Shown: positions 1-7,099 of the stretch, one piece after another | Numbering within the stretch: the stretch's first letter is position 1 | How the letters are laid out: each line of letters opens with the position of its first letter | Origin: Caccoplasma intestinavium | GTDB taxonomy: Bacteria; Bacteroidota; Bacteroidia; Bacteroidales; UBA11471 | NCBI GenBank assembly: GCA_018715885.1 | Contig: DVKT01000058.1 | Coordinates: 1 to 27,622 of the forward strand | Direction of reading: 5' to 3' | Length of the DNA: 27,622 nt | The notes under the pieces: generated by a model | Database searches by the model: none | Seen by the model: only the letters and a program-made list of their open reading frames with translations | Told to the model about the DNA's origin: nothing | Made by a program: the position numbers and the translations under genes

Positions 1-14
1 CTATTTTCTGCCAT
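1..14 (-). CDS. Possible start of a leftward gene cut by the window edge
   Basis: An ATG on the minus strand at 14-12 is followed by four more codon positions reading M-A-E-N before the window ends. Nothing of the product can be identified from this. It is listed because the phased repeats just upstream (42-77) look like control or recombinase sites for a gene reading leftward. A tyrosine-recombinase/integrase is one guess; it could equally be a chance ATG. Confidence 0.2.
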
Positions 15-41
15 TTTACATGAATTTTAATTTCCCTTTTT

Positions 42-77
42 GTCCACACATGTAAACCATTGTCAACACACGTCAAC
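42..77. repeat. Four GTCAAC-like direct repeats at exact 10-bp period
   Basis: Plus-strand hexamers GTCCAC (42-47), GTAAAC (52-57), GTCAAC (62-67) and GTCAAC (72-77) repeat every 10 bases, so all four copies face the same side of the helix. The four-base spacers are not conserved (acat, catt, acac). Such phasing is typical of cooperative protein binding: regulator operators, plasmid iterons or arm-type sites of integrases. The function is unknown. The repeat sits between the mnmE terminator and a possible leftward start codon at 14. Confidence 0.6.
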
Positions 78-185
78 TAATGCGTCATTGTGATATTTGG
101 GCAAACCATGAATTTCTGTCACGGTAGAAATACGTATGAAAAATATGGATAAAAACCGTTACTTCCAAATACGGTCTGGAAAGTA

Positions 186-220
186 CACAAAAATAAAAGT
201 CGCTGAATATCAGCGACTTT
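186..220 (-). terminator. Rho-independent terminator of mnmE
   Basis: An 11-bp perfect stem (196-206 pairing with 210-220, loop ATA) is followed on the minus strand by a T-rich tail (TTTATTTTTG type, about 186-195). It begins 41 bases past the mnmE stop codon, in the right orientation to end that transcript. Confidence 0.85.
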
Positions 221-261
221 ATTCTAAATGGTTATAATTGGTTATGATTGTTTACAAGCCG

Positions 262-1704
262 TTACTTGCCGATGCAGAAATTCTTGAAAATATTGGAGAG
301 GATTTCGTCGGTAGTGATTTCTCCGGTGATTTCTCCGAGGTGATGCATGGTTTCGCGTATGTCTTGAGAGAGTAAATCTCCGGGATAGTTTTCGGCAAGT
401 CCTCTGCGTGCACGCCGTATAGATTCTTGTGCACGAACAAGGGCTTCATAATGACGCATATTCGTTACAATCGTATCGTTTTGTGCTTCTCCCGTATGTG
501 CCAATGATGATAACGTCCTTTCCAAACCTGCTATATCTTCATCGTTTTTTGCGGATAACCGAAGTATATGTTTTTGCGGAATAGAAAAGGTTTCAAGTAA
601 ATTTCGCTTGTTCTCAATCTGCTCGGAGACGAGCAAATCAGTTTTATTGATAATGGCAAAAAGATGTTTTCCTTCACAACGAGGGACTATGAGATCGGCC
701 AATTCGCGTAATTGCTCGTCAGACTGTGTTCCGTCAATCATCCACAATACAATATCAGCCTGCTCCAACTTACTGAACGTCCGTTCTATTCCCATGCTTT
801 CGACAGTATCTTGTGTTTCCCGTATTCCAGCCGTATCGATAAACCTGAACGCAACACCTTGCAGATCGATAATATCTTCGACCGTATCCCGGGTCGTCCC
901 GTGAATATCCGACACAAGGGCTCGTTCTTCCCGAAGGAGACGATTGAGGAGTGTCGATTTTCCAGCATTTGTCTCTCCGATGATAATCGTCGGTATTCCG
1001 TTTTTTATGGCATTTCCCCTGCTGAACGAATCGGCAAGACGGCTTATGACCTGCTCGATATGGTCGGCCAATGCAACAAGTTGAGTACGGTCAGCAAATT
1101 CGACATCTTCTTCGCTAAAATCCAATTCGAGTTCGATCAACGAAACAAACTTCAACAACCGAGCTCGCAAATCGGCCAATTCCCGACTGAACCCTCCCCG
1201 CATCTGATTCATAGCAACGCGATGCGATGCGGCGGAAGTCGAAGCTATAAGGTCGGCTACTGCTTCGGCCTGAGAAAGATCGAGGCGACCGTTGGCAAAA
1301 GCCCGTCGGGTAAATTCTCCGGGAGCAGCTCCGCGACATCCGCTATCGATAAGACGCTCGATAATGCGCCGAGCGATATAGGCCGAACCATGACACGATA
1401 TTTCTACCGTATCCTCGCCCGTATAAGAATGCGGTGCCCGAAAAAGCGAAACCACAACCTCATCGAGCACCTCTCCTGCCCCGTCATAAATTTCCCCGTA
1501 TGCGAGGGTATGCGAGGAACGGTGAGATAGGTTACCACCTTTTCCTTTCGGACGGAAAATCATATCTGTAACAGGTATAGCTTTTTTCCCGCTCACACGG
1601 ATAACTGCTATTCCCCCTACTCCGGGCGGAGTAGAGACTGCACAGATAGTATCCTCGTCAAGGATTGAAACACAATGGTCAGAAATTCCAGTATTCGGTA
1701 TCAT
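262..1704 (-). CDS. mnmE: tRNA uridine-5-carboxymethylaminomethyl(34) synthesis GTPase MnmE
   Basis: MnmE (TrmE/ThdF) works with MnmG to modify the wobble uridine (U34) of certain tRNAs, using tetrahydrofolate and GTP. The 480-residue protein has the N-terminal folate-binding domain (TPPGVGGIAVIRVSG, residues 25-39), an inserted G domain with P-loop GETNAGKST (243-251), the switch segment GTTRDT, DTAG, NKTD and a G5-like SAKN, and it ends with the invariant C-terminal FCIGK whose Cys477 is catalytic. It is about 20 residues longer than usual at the N terminus; no better internal start is visible. Its ATG lies 26 bases inside the upstream endonuclease gene, so the two are probably co-transcribed and translationally coupled. 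The P-loop has Ala where many homologues have Val. Identification is certain; the start is less so. Confidence 0.97.
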   Translation of the reverse strand: MIPNTGISDHCVSILDEDTICAVSTPPGVGGIAVIRVSGKKAIPVTDMIFRPKGKGGNLSHRSSHTLAYGEIYDGAGEVLDEVVVSLFRAPHSYTGEDTVEISCHGSAYIARRIIERLIDSGCRGAAPGEFTRRAFANGRLDLSQAEAVADLIASTSAASHRVAMNQMRGGFSRELADLRARLLKFVSLIELELDFSEEDVEFADRTQLVALADHIEQVISRLADSFSRGNAIKNGIPTIIIGETNAGKSTLLNRLLREERALVSDIHGTTRDTVEDIIDLQGVAFRFIDTAGIRETQDTVESMGIERTFSKLEQADIVLWMIDGTQSDEQLRELADLIVPRCEGKHLFAIINKTDLLVSEQIENKRNLLETFSIPQKHILRLSAKNDEDIAGLERTLSSLAHTGEAQNDTIVTNMRHYEALVRAQESIRRARRGLAENYPGDLLSQDIRETMHHLGEITGEITTDEILSNIFKNFCIGK

Positions 1705-2611
1705 ATCGAGATTCTACAAAGTTTTCAATATCATCGGGAAGAACCGGGAAAAAATCGATTCCGGTAAGGATTTCCACGCTATCGATGGAAACGACATAAT
1801 CTGCAAGAGGCAAACGCCGACGTTCAAACGTATTTTCAAAAACAAACCCGATACCCTGAGGCGGGTCGACGTAAGGCGATACTACCACTTTATAAAATGC
1901 TCTCGGCACTTTCACCTTATTGGGGCCTATTGTCGTATCATCAACAGAAACAAGCGGACCGCAAACGATAACAACAGCGCTATCTCTCCGAGCCCAATCG
2001 CGTATTTTCCCTTCGAGTCGATTCCAATCGCCTTGATTCAAAGACGGTGTCTGTGGACATATATTGGTAAGATAAAACGACTCAGACATAGCCGTGGCAC
2101 TCCACCTCATATCGGCGGCTGGTGCCATGTGCCCCCGGTCGAAACCACTACGCCGATAATCGGACAAACTGGCCTGTACTCCCCCTTTGAGTCCTTCGTC
2201 GGGACGGAAATCGTCCCGACGGGGAACACGGGCATTCAACTCACTCCCCAACAACTCATACGCCACCCAATTCGGCAAACGCCAGTCGTTATTGTAAGAG
2301 AGGACATATCCGGCATAACAACGGACTTCATCGGCTCTATCATCGGTAAAAGGTGCAGGTATTTCCAGATTTTCATAATGTGCAGCGACATGGAAACGAG
2401 GCTTTTCTGTCCTGCTGCTTCCCGGGAATACCGACTCTATTTTTTCATCGAGCCACTCCTTGACCGAAAACGGCGTATCGAGATGTTTCTCTATCTGAGG
2501 CGCACGGTTATAAGCAACCCATAATATCAACACAAAAAAGAAGATTCCCCATAAAAGGGAAACCCATCGCCGGGAGGCGGGACGATTTCGTTTTTTGCGA
2601 TTTACAGACAT
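1679..2611 (-). CDS. Membrane-anchored DNA/RNA non-specific endonuclease (NUC1 family)
   Basis: This is a beta-beta-alpha-metal (Serratia nuclease type) endonuclease. The hallmark DRGHMAPAAD with its catalytic histidine is present, followed by the expected downstream Asn region (YLTNICPQTPSLNQ) that binds the metal. From the chosen start the protein has 310 residues: a short basic N terminus (MSVNRKKRNR), one hydrophobic segment at about residues 16-34 and then the nuclease domain, suggesting an inner-membrane anchor or uncleaved signal with the nuclease outside the cytoplasm. The start at 2611 is preferred to the in-frame ATG at 2659 because a promoter -7 box (2637-2644) lies between them. 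The stop overlaps mnmE by 26 bases. The role could be nucleic-acid scavenging or defence; the sequence does not decide. Confidence 0.9.
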   Translation of the reverse strand: MSVNRKKRNRPASRRWVSLLWGIFFFVLILWVAYNRAPQIEKHLDTPFSVKEWLDEKIESVFPGSSRTEKPRFHVAAHYENLEIPAPFTDDRADEVRCYAGYVLSYNNDWRLPNWVAYELLGSELNARVPRRDDFRPDEGLKGGVQASLSDYRRSGFDRGHMAPAADMRWSATAMSESFYLTNICPQTPSLNQGDWNRLEGKIRDWARRDSAVVIVCGPLVSVDDTTIGPNKVKVPRAFYKVVVSPYVDPPQGIGFVFENTFERRRLPLADYVVSIDSVEILTGIDFFPVLPDDIENFVESRYDTEYWNF

Positions 2612-2636
2612 TCCGTTTTTTAACCGTTTACGGGTA

Positions 2637-2644
2637 CAAATGTA
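2637..2644 (-). promoter_or_regulatory. Promoter -7 box (TACATTTG) of the endonuclease-mnmE unit
   Basis: The minus strand reads TACATTTG, an exact match to the Bacteroidota TAnnTTTG -7 consensus, 26 bases ahead of the ATG at 2611. It is embedded in a small palindrome GTACA-AA-TGTAC (2634-2645), which could double as an operator. Its position excludes the longer reading of the endonuclease gene. Confidence 0.65.
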
Positions 2645-2737
2645 CATATTTTTCTCCATTTTCGACGAATAGCCCCAAATAGGAGACTACCCTGTAAAAA
2701 AAACGGGCAAGCTCTTTTTTCTACACCCTCCTTTCAC

Positions 2738-2745
2738 TATCTTTG
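2738..2745 (+). promoter_or_regulatory. Promoter -7 box (TATCTTTG) of pepT
   Basis: TATCTTTG matches the TAnnTTTG consensus exactly. It would give a leader of about 100 bases before the pepT ATG at 2854. No convincing -33 TTTG is seen at the usual distance. A weaker TACCTTTA at about 2829 is an alternative. Confidence 0.6.
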
Positions 2746-2853
2746 TTTGTCATTTCGGTAAATCGTACTTTTCTCCTATTACGGGAGAAAAGACCTCCGG
2801 AATGCCAGCTTCATTATCAACCGAATTAATACCTTTACAAAAAACGCATTACA

Positions 2854-4077
2854 ATGGAAAATCTCGTCAATCGTTTCCTCCACTATGTAAGTTTCGACAC
2901 ACAGTCGGACGAGCTGACCCATATGACACCCAGTACTCCGGGGCAAATGTTTTTCGCCCGGGAATTGGAGAAAGAGTTGCATCATATAGGACTCACCGAA
3001 ATCTCACTCGATGAGAACGGATACCTGATGGCGACACTGCCGGCCAACTGCGACAAAAATTTACCTACCATAGGTTTCATCGCGCATCTCGATACCAGTC
3101 CCGACTGTTCGGGTCATAAAGTATCTCCCCGCATCGTCAAAAATTACGACGGGAAAGATATTGTGCTTTGCGCCGACAACAATGTCGTATTAGATCCGGA
3201 AGAATTTCCCGAACTACTTCATTATACCGGACAAGACATCATCGTTACCGACGGAAAAACGCTGTTAGGAGCAGACGACAAAGCTGGCGTTGCCGAAATC
3301 ATTTCGGCCATGGAGTACCTCATCTCCCACCCCGAAATAAAACACGGGAAAATACGCATTGCCTTCACTCCCGACGAAGAAATAGGTCAAGGCGCCGACA
3401 AATTCGATGTAAAACGGTTCAACGCCGACTGGGCCTATACGATGGACGGCGGTGAAATAGGCGAACTCGAATATGAAAATTTCAATGCCGCCGTAGCCCG
3501 CATCACATTCAAGGGTCGCAACGTACACCCGGGATATGCCAAGCACAAAATGATCAATTCCTTGCGTGTGGCCATTCAATATGCCATCATGCTACCCCGC
3601 TGGGAAACGCCCGAGCATACCGAAGGCTATGAAGGTTTTTACCACTTGATTTCGTGCGAAGGCAGCGTCGAGGAAACAACCCTCAGCTACATTATACGCG
3701 ACCACGACCGCGATCGCTTCGAACGACGTAAAAAAGAATTCGAACACCTCGTGCATAAAATCAACAAAGAATTCCCCGACTGCGCCAGTCTCGACATCAA
3801 AGACCAATACTACAACATGCGCGAAAAAATAGAGCCGGTCATGTATATCGTCGACCTTGCCGAAGAAGCCATGAAAAATGTCGGCGTAACTCCAGTGGTA
3901 GTTCCCGTCAGAGGTGGGACCGACGGCGCACGCCTCTCTTTCGAAGGATTGCCTTGTCCCAACATTTTCGCCGGAGGACATAATTTCCACGGACGTTACG
4001 AATTCGTACCCATACCCTCGATGGTGAAAGCCCGCGACGTAATCGTAGAAATCGCCCGCCTCGTAGCAGAGAAATAA
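2854..4077 (+). CDS. pepT: Peptidase T (tripeptide aminopeptidase)
   Basis: PepT is a cytoplasmic dinuclear-zinc M20 peptidase that removes the N-terminal residue from tripeptides. The 407-residue length is standard for the family. Visible metal and catalytic motifs are the HLD of AHLDTSPD (His78, Asp80), GADDKAGVAE (bridging Asp141), TPDEEIG (Glu175 catalytic base and Glu176), MDGG (Asp198) and a C-terminal GGHNFHG that supplies the last metal-binding histidine. The ATG at 2854 gives the family-typical N terminus MENLVNRFLHYVSFDTQSD. It has its own promoter upstream and a hairpin terminator directly downstream, so it is probably a single-gene unit. It fits peptide scavenging in an amino-acid fermenting gut bacterium. 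Confidence 0.97.
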   Translation: MENLVNRFLHYVSFDTQSDELTHMTPSTPGQMFFARELEKELHHIGLTEISLDENGYLMATLPANCDKNLPTIGFIAHLDTSPDCSGHKVSPRIVKNYDGKDIVLCADNNVVLDPEEFPELLHYTGQDIIVTDGKTLLGADDKAGVAEIISAMEYLISHPEIKHGKIRIAFTPDEEIGQGADKFDVKRFNADWAYTMDGGEIGELEYENFNAAVARITFKGRNVHPGYAKHKMINSLRVAIQYAIMLPRWETPEHTEGYEGFYHLISCEGSVEETTLSYIIRDHDRDRFERRKKEFEHLVHKINKEFPDCASLDIKDQYYNMREKIEPVMYIVDLAEEAMKNVGVTPVVVPVRGGTDGARLSFEGLPCPNIFAGGHNFHGRYEFVPIPSMVKARDVIVEIARLVAEK

Positions 4078-4089
4078 GAAATTCTTCCC

Positions 4090-4117
4090 GGGAGGCCGGC
4101 ACCGGTCTCCCGTTTTT
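4090..4117 (+). terminator. Rho-independent terminator after pepT
   Basis: GGGAGGCCG (4090-4098) pairs with CGGTCTCCC (4103-4111), including one G-T pair, around a GCAC loop, followed by GTTTTT. It begins 12 bases after the pepT stop and separates pepT from miaA, although readthrough into miaA is possible because no clear miaA promoter is visible. Confidence 0.75.
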
Positions 4118-4143
4118 ACCTCCAAAAGCATTCGTCGGTTTTT

Positions 4144-5049
4144 ATGAGAAAAAGCCTCATCGTACTTTTAGGACCTACCGGTGTAGGGAAAACGGAGCTC
4201 AGCCTTCGGCTGGCCGAGCACCTCTCCTGCCCTATCCTTTCAGCGGACAGCCGGCAACTTTACCGCGATATGGTCGTGGGAACAGCTGCTCCTACTCCGG
4301 AACAACTAGCACGGGTACAACATTATTTCGTAGGCTCTCTGGCTCTGACCGATTATTACAGCGCCGCCTGCTACGAAGAGGAAGCCATAGCCCTTACAGA
4401 GAGGCTCTTTGCTTCACACGACACCTTATTGCTTACCGGCGGATCGATGATGTATATCGACGCCGTATGTAACGGTATCGATGAGATACCCACCATCAGT
4501 GATGAAATACGGCACGAAGTCATCGCCCAATACGAACAGAAAGGTCTTGATTCTTTACTCGAAGAATTACACCAGATCGACCCCGTTTTTTATGAGCAGG
4601 TAGACCGGCAGAATCCAAAACGGGTCATACATGCCGTCGAGATATGCCGCATGGCCGGTCAGCCGTACTCAGCACTGCGCACCAATGCGCGGAAGGAGCG
4701 CCCTTTCGACGTCGTGAAAGTAGGGCTTACCCGTCCGCGCGAAGAACTTTACGAACGTATAAACCGACGAGTCGATGAGATGATAGCCAACGGACTCGAA
4801 GCCGAAGCCCGAAAGCTCTATCCGTATCGGGCTCTCAACTCGCTCAATACGGTCGGGTACAAAGAGATGTTCGCCTACTTCGACGGAATATATGACCTGC
4901 CGACAGCCATCGAGAAAATAAAGCGCAACACGCGCGTCTATTCCCGCAAACAGATGACATGGTTTCGTCGCGATCCCTCCATCACATGGTTCACACCCGA
5001 TGACGGAGCTAAAATCATGGCTTATATCGATAAAAGACTTTCCAAATAA
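4144..5049 (+). CDS. miaA: tRNA dimethylallyltransferase MiaA
   Basis: MiaA transfers a dimethylallyl group to N6 of A37 in tRNAs reading codons that begin with U, the first step toward ms2i6A. The 301-residue protein has the P-loop GPTGVGKT (10-17), the substrate-recognition SADSRQLY (33-40), the TGGSMMYIDAVC segment and the C-terminal YSRKQMTWFRRD region that contacts tRNA. Length is normal for the short Bacteroidota form. It starts 66 bases after pepT, with a terminator between them, and is followed immediately by a strong bidirectional terminator. I could not find a clear -7 box for it. Confidence 0.97.
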   Translation: MRKSLIVLLGPTGVGKTELSLRLAEHLSCPILSADSRQLYRDMVVGTAAPTPEQLARVQHYFVGSLALTDYYSAACYEEEAIALTERLFASHDTLLLTGGSMMYIDAVCNGIDEIPTISDEIRHEVIAQYEQKGLDSLLEELHQIDPVFYEQVDRQNPKRVIHAVEICRMAGQPYSALRTNARKERPFDVVKVGLTRPREELYERINRRVDEMIANGLEAEARKLYPYRALNSLNTVGYKEMFAYFDGIYDLPTAIEKIKRNTRVYSRKQMTWFRRDPSITWFTPDDGAKIMAYIDKRLSK

Positions 5050-5089
5050 AAAGGGAGGGCGACTTAAAATTAAGTCGCCCTCCCTTTTT
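5048..5089. terminator. Strong bidirectional terminator between miaA and the DUF4293 gene
   Basis: A perfect 19-bp stem (5048-5066 with 5071-5089, loop AAAT) flanked by A5 on the left and T5 on the right. It overlaps the miaA stop codon and lies 15 bases beyond the end of the leftward DUF4293 gene, so it serves both convergent transcripts. Confidence 0.92.
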
Positions 5090-5103
5090 ATTCTTCTGTT
5101 ATT

Positions 5104-5565
5104 CTATCTCAAACGATCGGCCGAACGGACAAGTCGCTCGTCGGCACGAATGCGGCGATAAGCGATATAGTTGAGCACCAAAGCCACCACCGGCATAGAT
5201 AATGCCGCCTGCAATTGTAGGCTCTCACCGTTGAGCGCAATATAAAGGTCATAAATATAAATACCCAAAACGACATAAAATGCAATAAGCAACAAAGCTG
5301 TAAAATTGCATACACGCATCTGCAACGGTCGGTTACGATACAGGAAAATACTTATCAAGGCCAACAAGGCAGACAATCCCAACACGATGGTCAGCGGCCA
5401 CATTGTAAATAATAATTTCGAATCGGCCCCCGGCGTATAAGCCCCCATCGCCGAAAGAACCATCGGGTCTTCGGGAGTAACTATCGTCGCCATAGGCATG
5501 AACATGCTCGTAACCACAAGAGCTGCGGCAAGAAGTAGATATACAGACTGCAAACGTTGTATCAT
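5104..5565 (-). CDS. DUF4293 family four-helix membrane protein
   Basis: The 153-residue protein begins MIQRLQSVYLLLAA, the signature start of the Bacteroidota DUF4293 family, and has four hydrophobic segments at about residues 7-27, 51-76, 86-108 and 119-136, with an Arg-rich cytoplasmic tail. No function is known for the family. It is the last gene of the leftward block ligA - DUF6913-like gene - dapA, starting 52 bases after the dapA stop, and ends at a strong terminator. No catalytic motif is visible. Confidence 0.88.
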   Translation of the reverse strand: MIQRLQSVYLLLAAALVVTSMFMPMATIVTPEDPMVLSAMGAYTPGADSKLLFTMWPLTIVLGLSALLALISIFLYRNRPLQMRVCNFTALLLIAFYVVLGIYIYDLYIALNGESLQLQAALSMPVVALVLNYIAYRRIRADERLVRSADRLR

Positions 5566-5617
5566 AAGTATCGTTTTTTAGATTTAACGCCGAAGCGGGA
5601 CTAAATGTTCGTGCTAC

Positions 5618-6511
5618 TCAACAAACAATATTGAGTTTCTGCAACACGTCCCGTATTTTTTCGTATGTAGTAATGCGCGTAGGAACCAACGGCAGACGCA
5701 ATTGATTCTGAATATATCCCATAGCATGGAGCAGGCATTTCACTCCGGCCGGATTTCCGTCGACAAAAAGCAGGCTGAAAAGCTCGGTAAAACGGTGATG
5801 TATCGTCAACGCCGAAGCATAATCGCCGTTGAGCGCAAGACGCACCATACGGCTAAATTCACGGGGAAAAGCATTCCCGATAACCGAAATGACACCCACC
5901 GCACCCAGCGTAATCAACGGAAACGTTATGCCGTCATCACCCGAAATAACCATGAAATCAGAGGGTTTGTTCTTGATGATGTCGTCCATCTGGGTAATAT
6001 TTCCCGAAGCCTCCTTTATCGCCACGATATTATCGAAATCGCGAGCCAGACGCAAGGTCGTCTCGGCCGTCATATTCACACCAGTACGACCGGGTACATT
6101 ATAGAGGATAACCGGCAATTTAGTTGCTGAGGCTATTGCCTTATAGTGTTGATAGATACCTTCCTGAGAGGGTTTATTGTAATAGGGAACGACCGAAAGT
6201 ATAGCATCTATCCCATCGAAGTTTTGTGTTTTCAGATTCTCGACGATAGCATTCGTATTGTTACCGCCCAATCCCAAAACAATAGGGACGCGACCGTTTA
6301 CTTTCTCAATGATAAATGCCCGTACCCGAGCTTTCTCGTCCTCGGTAAGCGTAGGTGTCTCGGCCGTAGTCCCCAATGCAACAAGATAATCTATGCCGTT
6401 TTGTATTTGATATTCGATAAGACGCGCCAACGCCGGAAAATCGATCGTTCCATCTTCATTGAACGGCGTGATGAGGGCAACGCCCATACCTTTTAAGTTG
6501 ATTTGTGCCAT
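5618..6511 (-). CDS. dapA: 4-hydroxy-tetrahydrodipicolinate synthase DapA
   Basis: DapA condenses pyruvate with aspartate semialdehyde, the first committed step to diaminopimelate and lysine. The 297-residue TIM-barrel protein shows GTTAETPTL (Thr48 and Thr49 of the catalytic triad region), the YNVPGRTGVNM segment with Tyr137, and the Schiff-base lysine in AIKEASGN (Lys166). Length matches the family. It is read leftward after the small gene at 6546-7088 with a gap of 34 bases, so it is probably transcribed from the ligA promoter; a weak TAATTTTA (6541-6548) just upstream could give extra expression. Confidence 0.97.
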   Translation of the reverse strand: MAQINLKGMGVALITPFNEDGTIDFPALARLIEYQIQNGIDYLVALGTTAETPTLTEDEKARVRAFIIEKVNGRVPIVLGLGGNNTNAIVENLKTQNFDGIDAILSVVPYYNKPSQEGIYQHYKAIASATKLPVILYNVPGRTGVNMTAETTLRLARDFDNIVAIKEASGNITQMDDIIKNKPSDFMVISGDDGITFPLITLGAVGVISVIGNAFPREFSRMVRLALNGDYASALTIHHRFTELFSLLFVDGNPAGVKCLLHAMGYIQNQLRLPLVPTRITTYEKIRDVLQKLNIVC

Positions 6512-6545
6512 ATATAGTATCGTACCTATTTTTTCGGCGGTAAAA

Positions 6546-7088
6546 TTACGAATTATTATTTTTCACTGCAATATTCTTCCAATAAAACAGTAAATTTCGG
6601 AGCAAGCCCTCAGCAGTAGCCTGTTCCGATTCCAGTTGTACCATAATGTCTGCCGGAGCAAGAGAATCTTTTTTCAAACCGAGACGCATAGGCGCGTTAC
6701 TGGAAGCGACCAAATATGCGACCGGAAGATAATCGCTCAACGTCAAATCGACCAACACATCAGGCTTCAACGATTCAAATCGGCGACAGATTTCGGAACG
6801 AGGGCGGGTATTCCCCTGACAAAGATCTTCGAGCGATACCTCGACCGTATCGATACCCGGGAAAGATAGTCCGGCTTTCTGTAAAGCAAATGTAAAGTGA
6901 TATAATACGATTTTCTTACCCTCACTCCCGATTACCCGCAATGCCTCCCCGACCTGTTGCGCACCTTGCATATCGGCCAAAACGACAATCGTCGAAGCCT
7001 CTCGGTAAGGGACAAACCGCTTCGCCCTTATTTTACGGCTTTTAGCGAACCTATGCCGTATCGATTTTTCGGTAAGATATTTCCACAT
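6546..7088 (-). CDS. Conserved Bacteroidota protein, DUF6913-like
   Basis: A 180-residue soluble protein with a very basic N terminus (MWKYLTEKSIRHRFAKSRKIRAKR) followed by an alternating alpha/beta pattern (TIVVLADMQGAQQVGEAL, KIVLYHF, LKPDVLVDLTL, VAYLVASSNAPMRLGL). From memory it matches a family found beside ligA and dapA in Bacteroidetes (DUF6913); I cannot verify the family number. The fold pattern recalls a Rossmann-like or glycosyltransferase-9-like domain, but no catalytic residues stand out and I assign no function. It starts 11 bases after the ligA stop and is clearly in that transcript. Confidence 0.8.
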   Translation of the reverse strand: MWKYLTEKSIRHRFAKSRKIRAKRFVPYREASTIVVLADMQGAQQVGEALRVIGSEGKKIVLYHFTFALQKAGLSFPGIDTVEVSLEDLCQGNTRPRSEICRRFESLKPDVLVDLTLSDYLPVAYLVASSNAPMRLGLKKDSLAPADIMVQLESEQATAEGLLRNLLFYWKNIAVKNNNS

Positions 7089-7099
7089 AACAAAATCTG

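Noticed and set aside
712..1530. A 272-codon open frame on the plus strand
   Set aside because: It lies antisense inside mnmE, has no family resemblance and is a shadow of that gene's codon pattern.
2612..2659. Longer N terminus of the endonuclease (ATG at 2659)
   Set aside because: The promoter -7 box at 2637-2644 lies inside this stretch, and the added residues do not look like a signal sequence.
3592..4131. A 179-codon open frame on the minus strand within pepT
   Set aside because: Antisense shadow of pepT, which has all catalytic motifs. No promoter or family signal on the minus strand.
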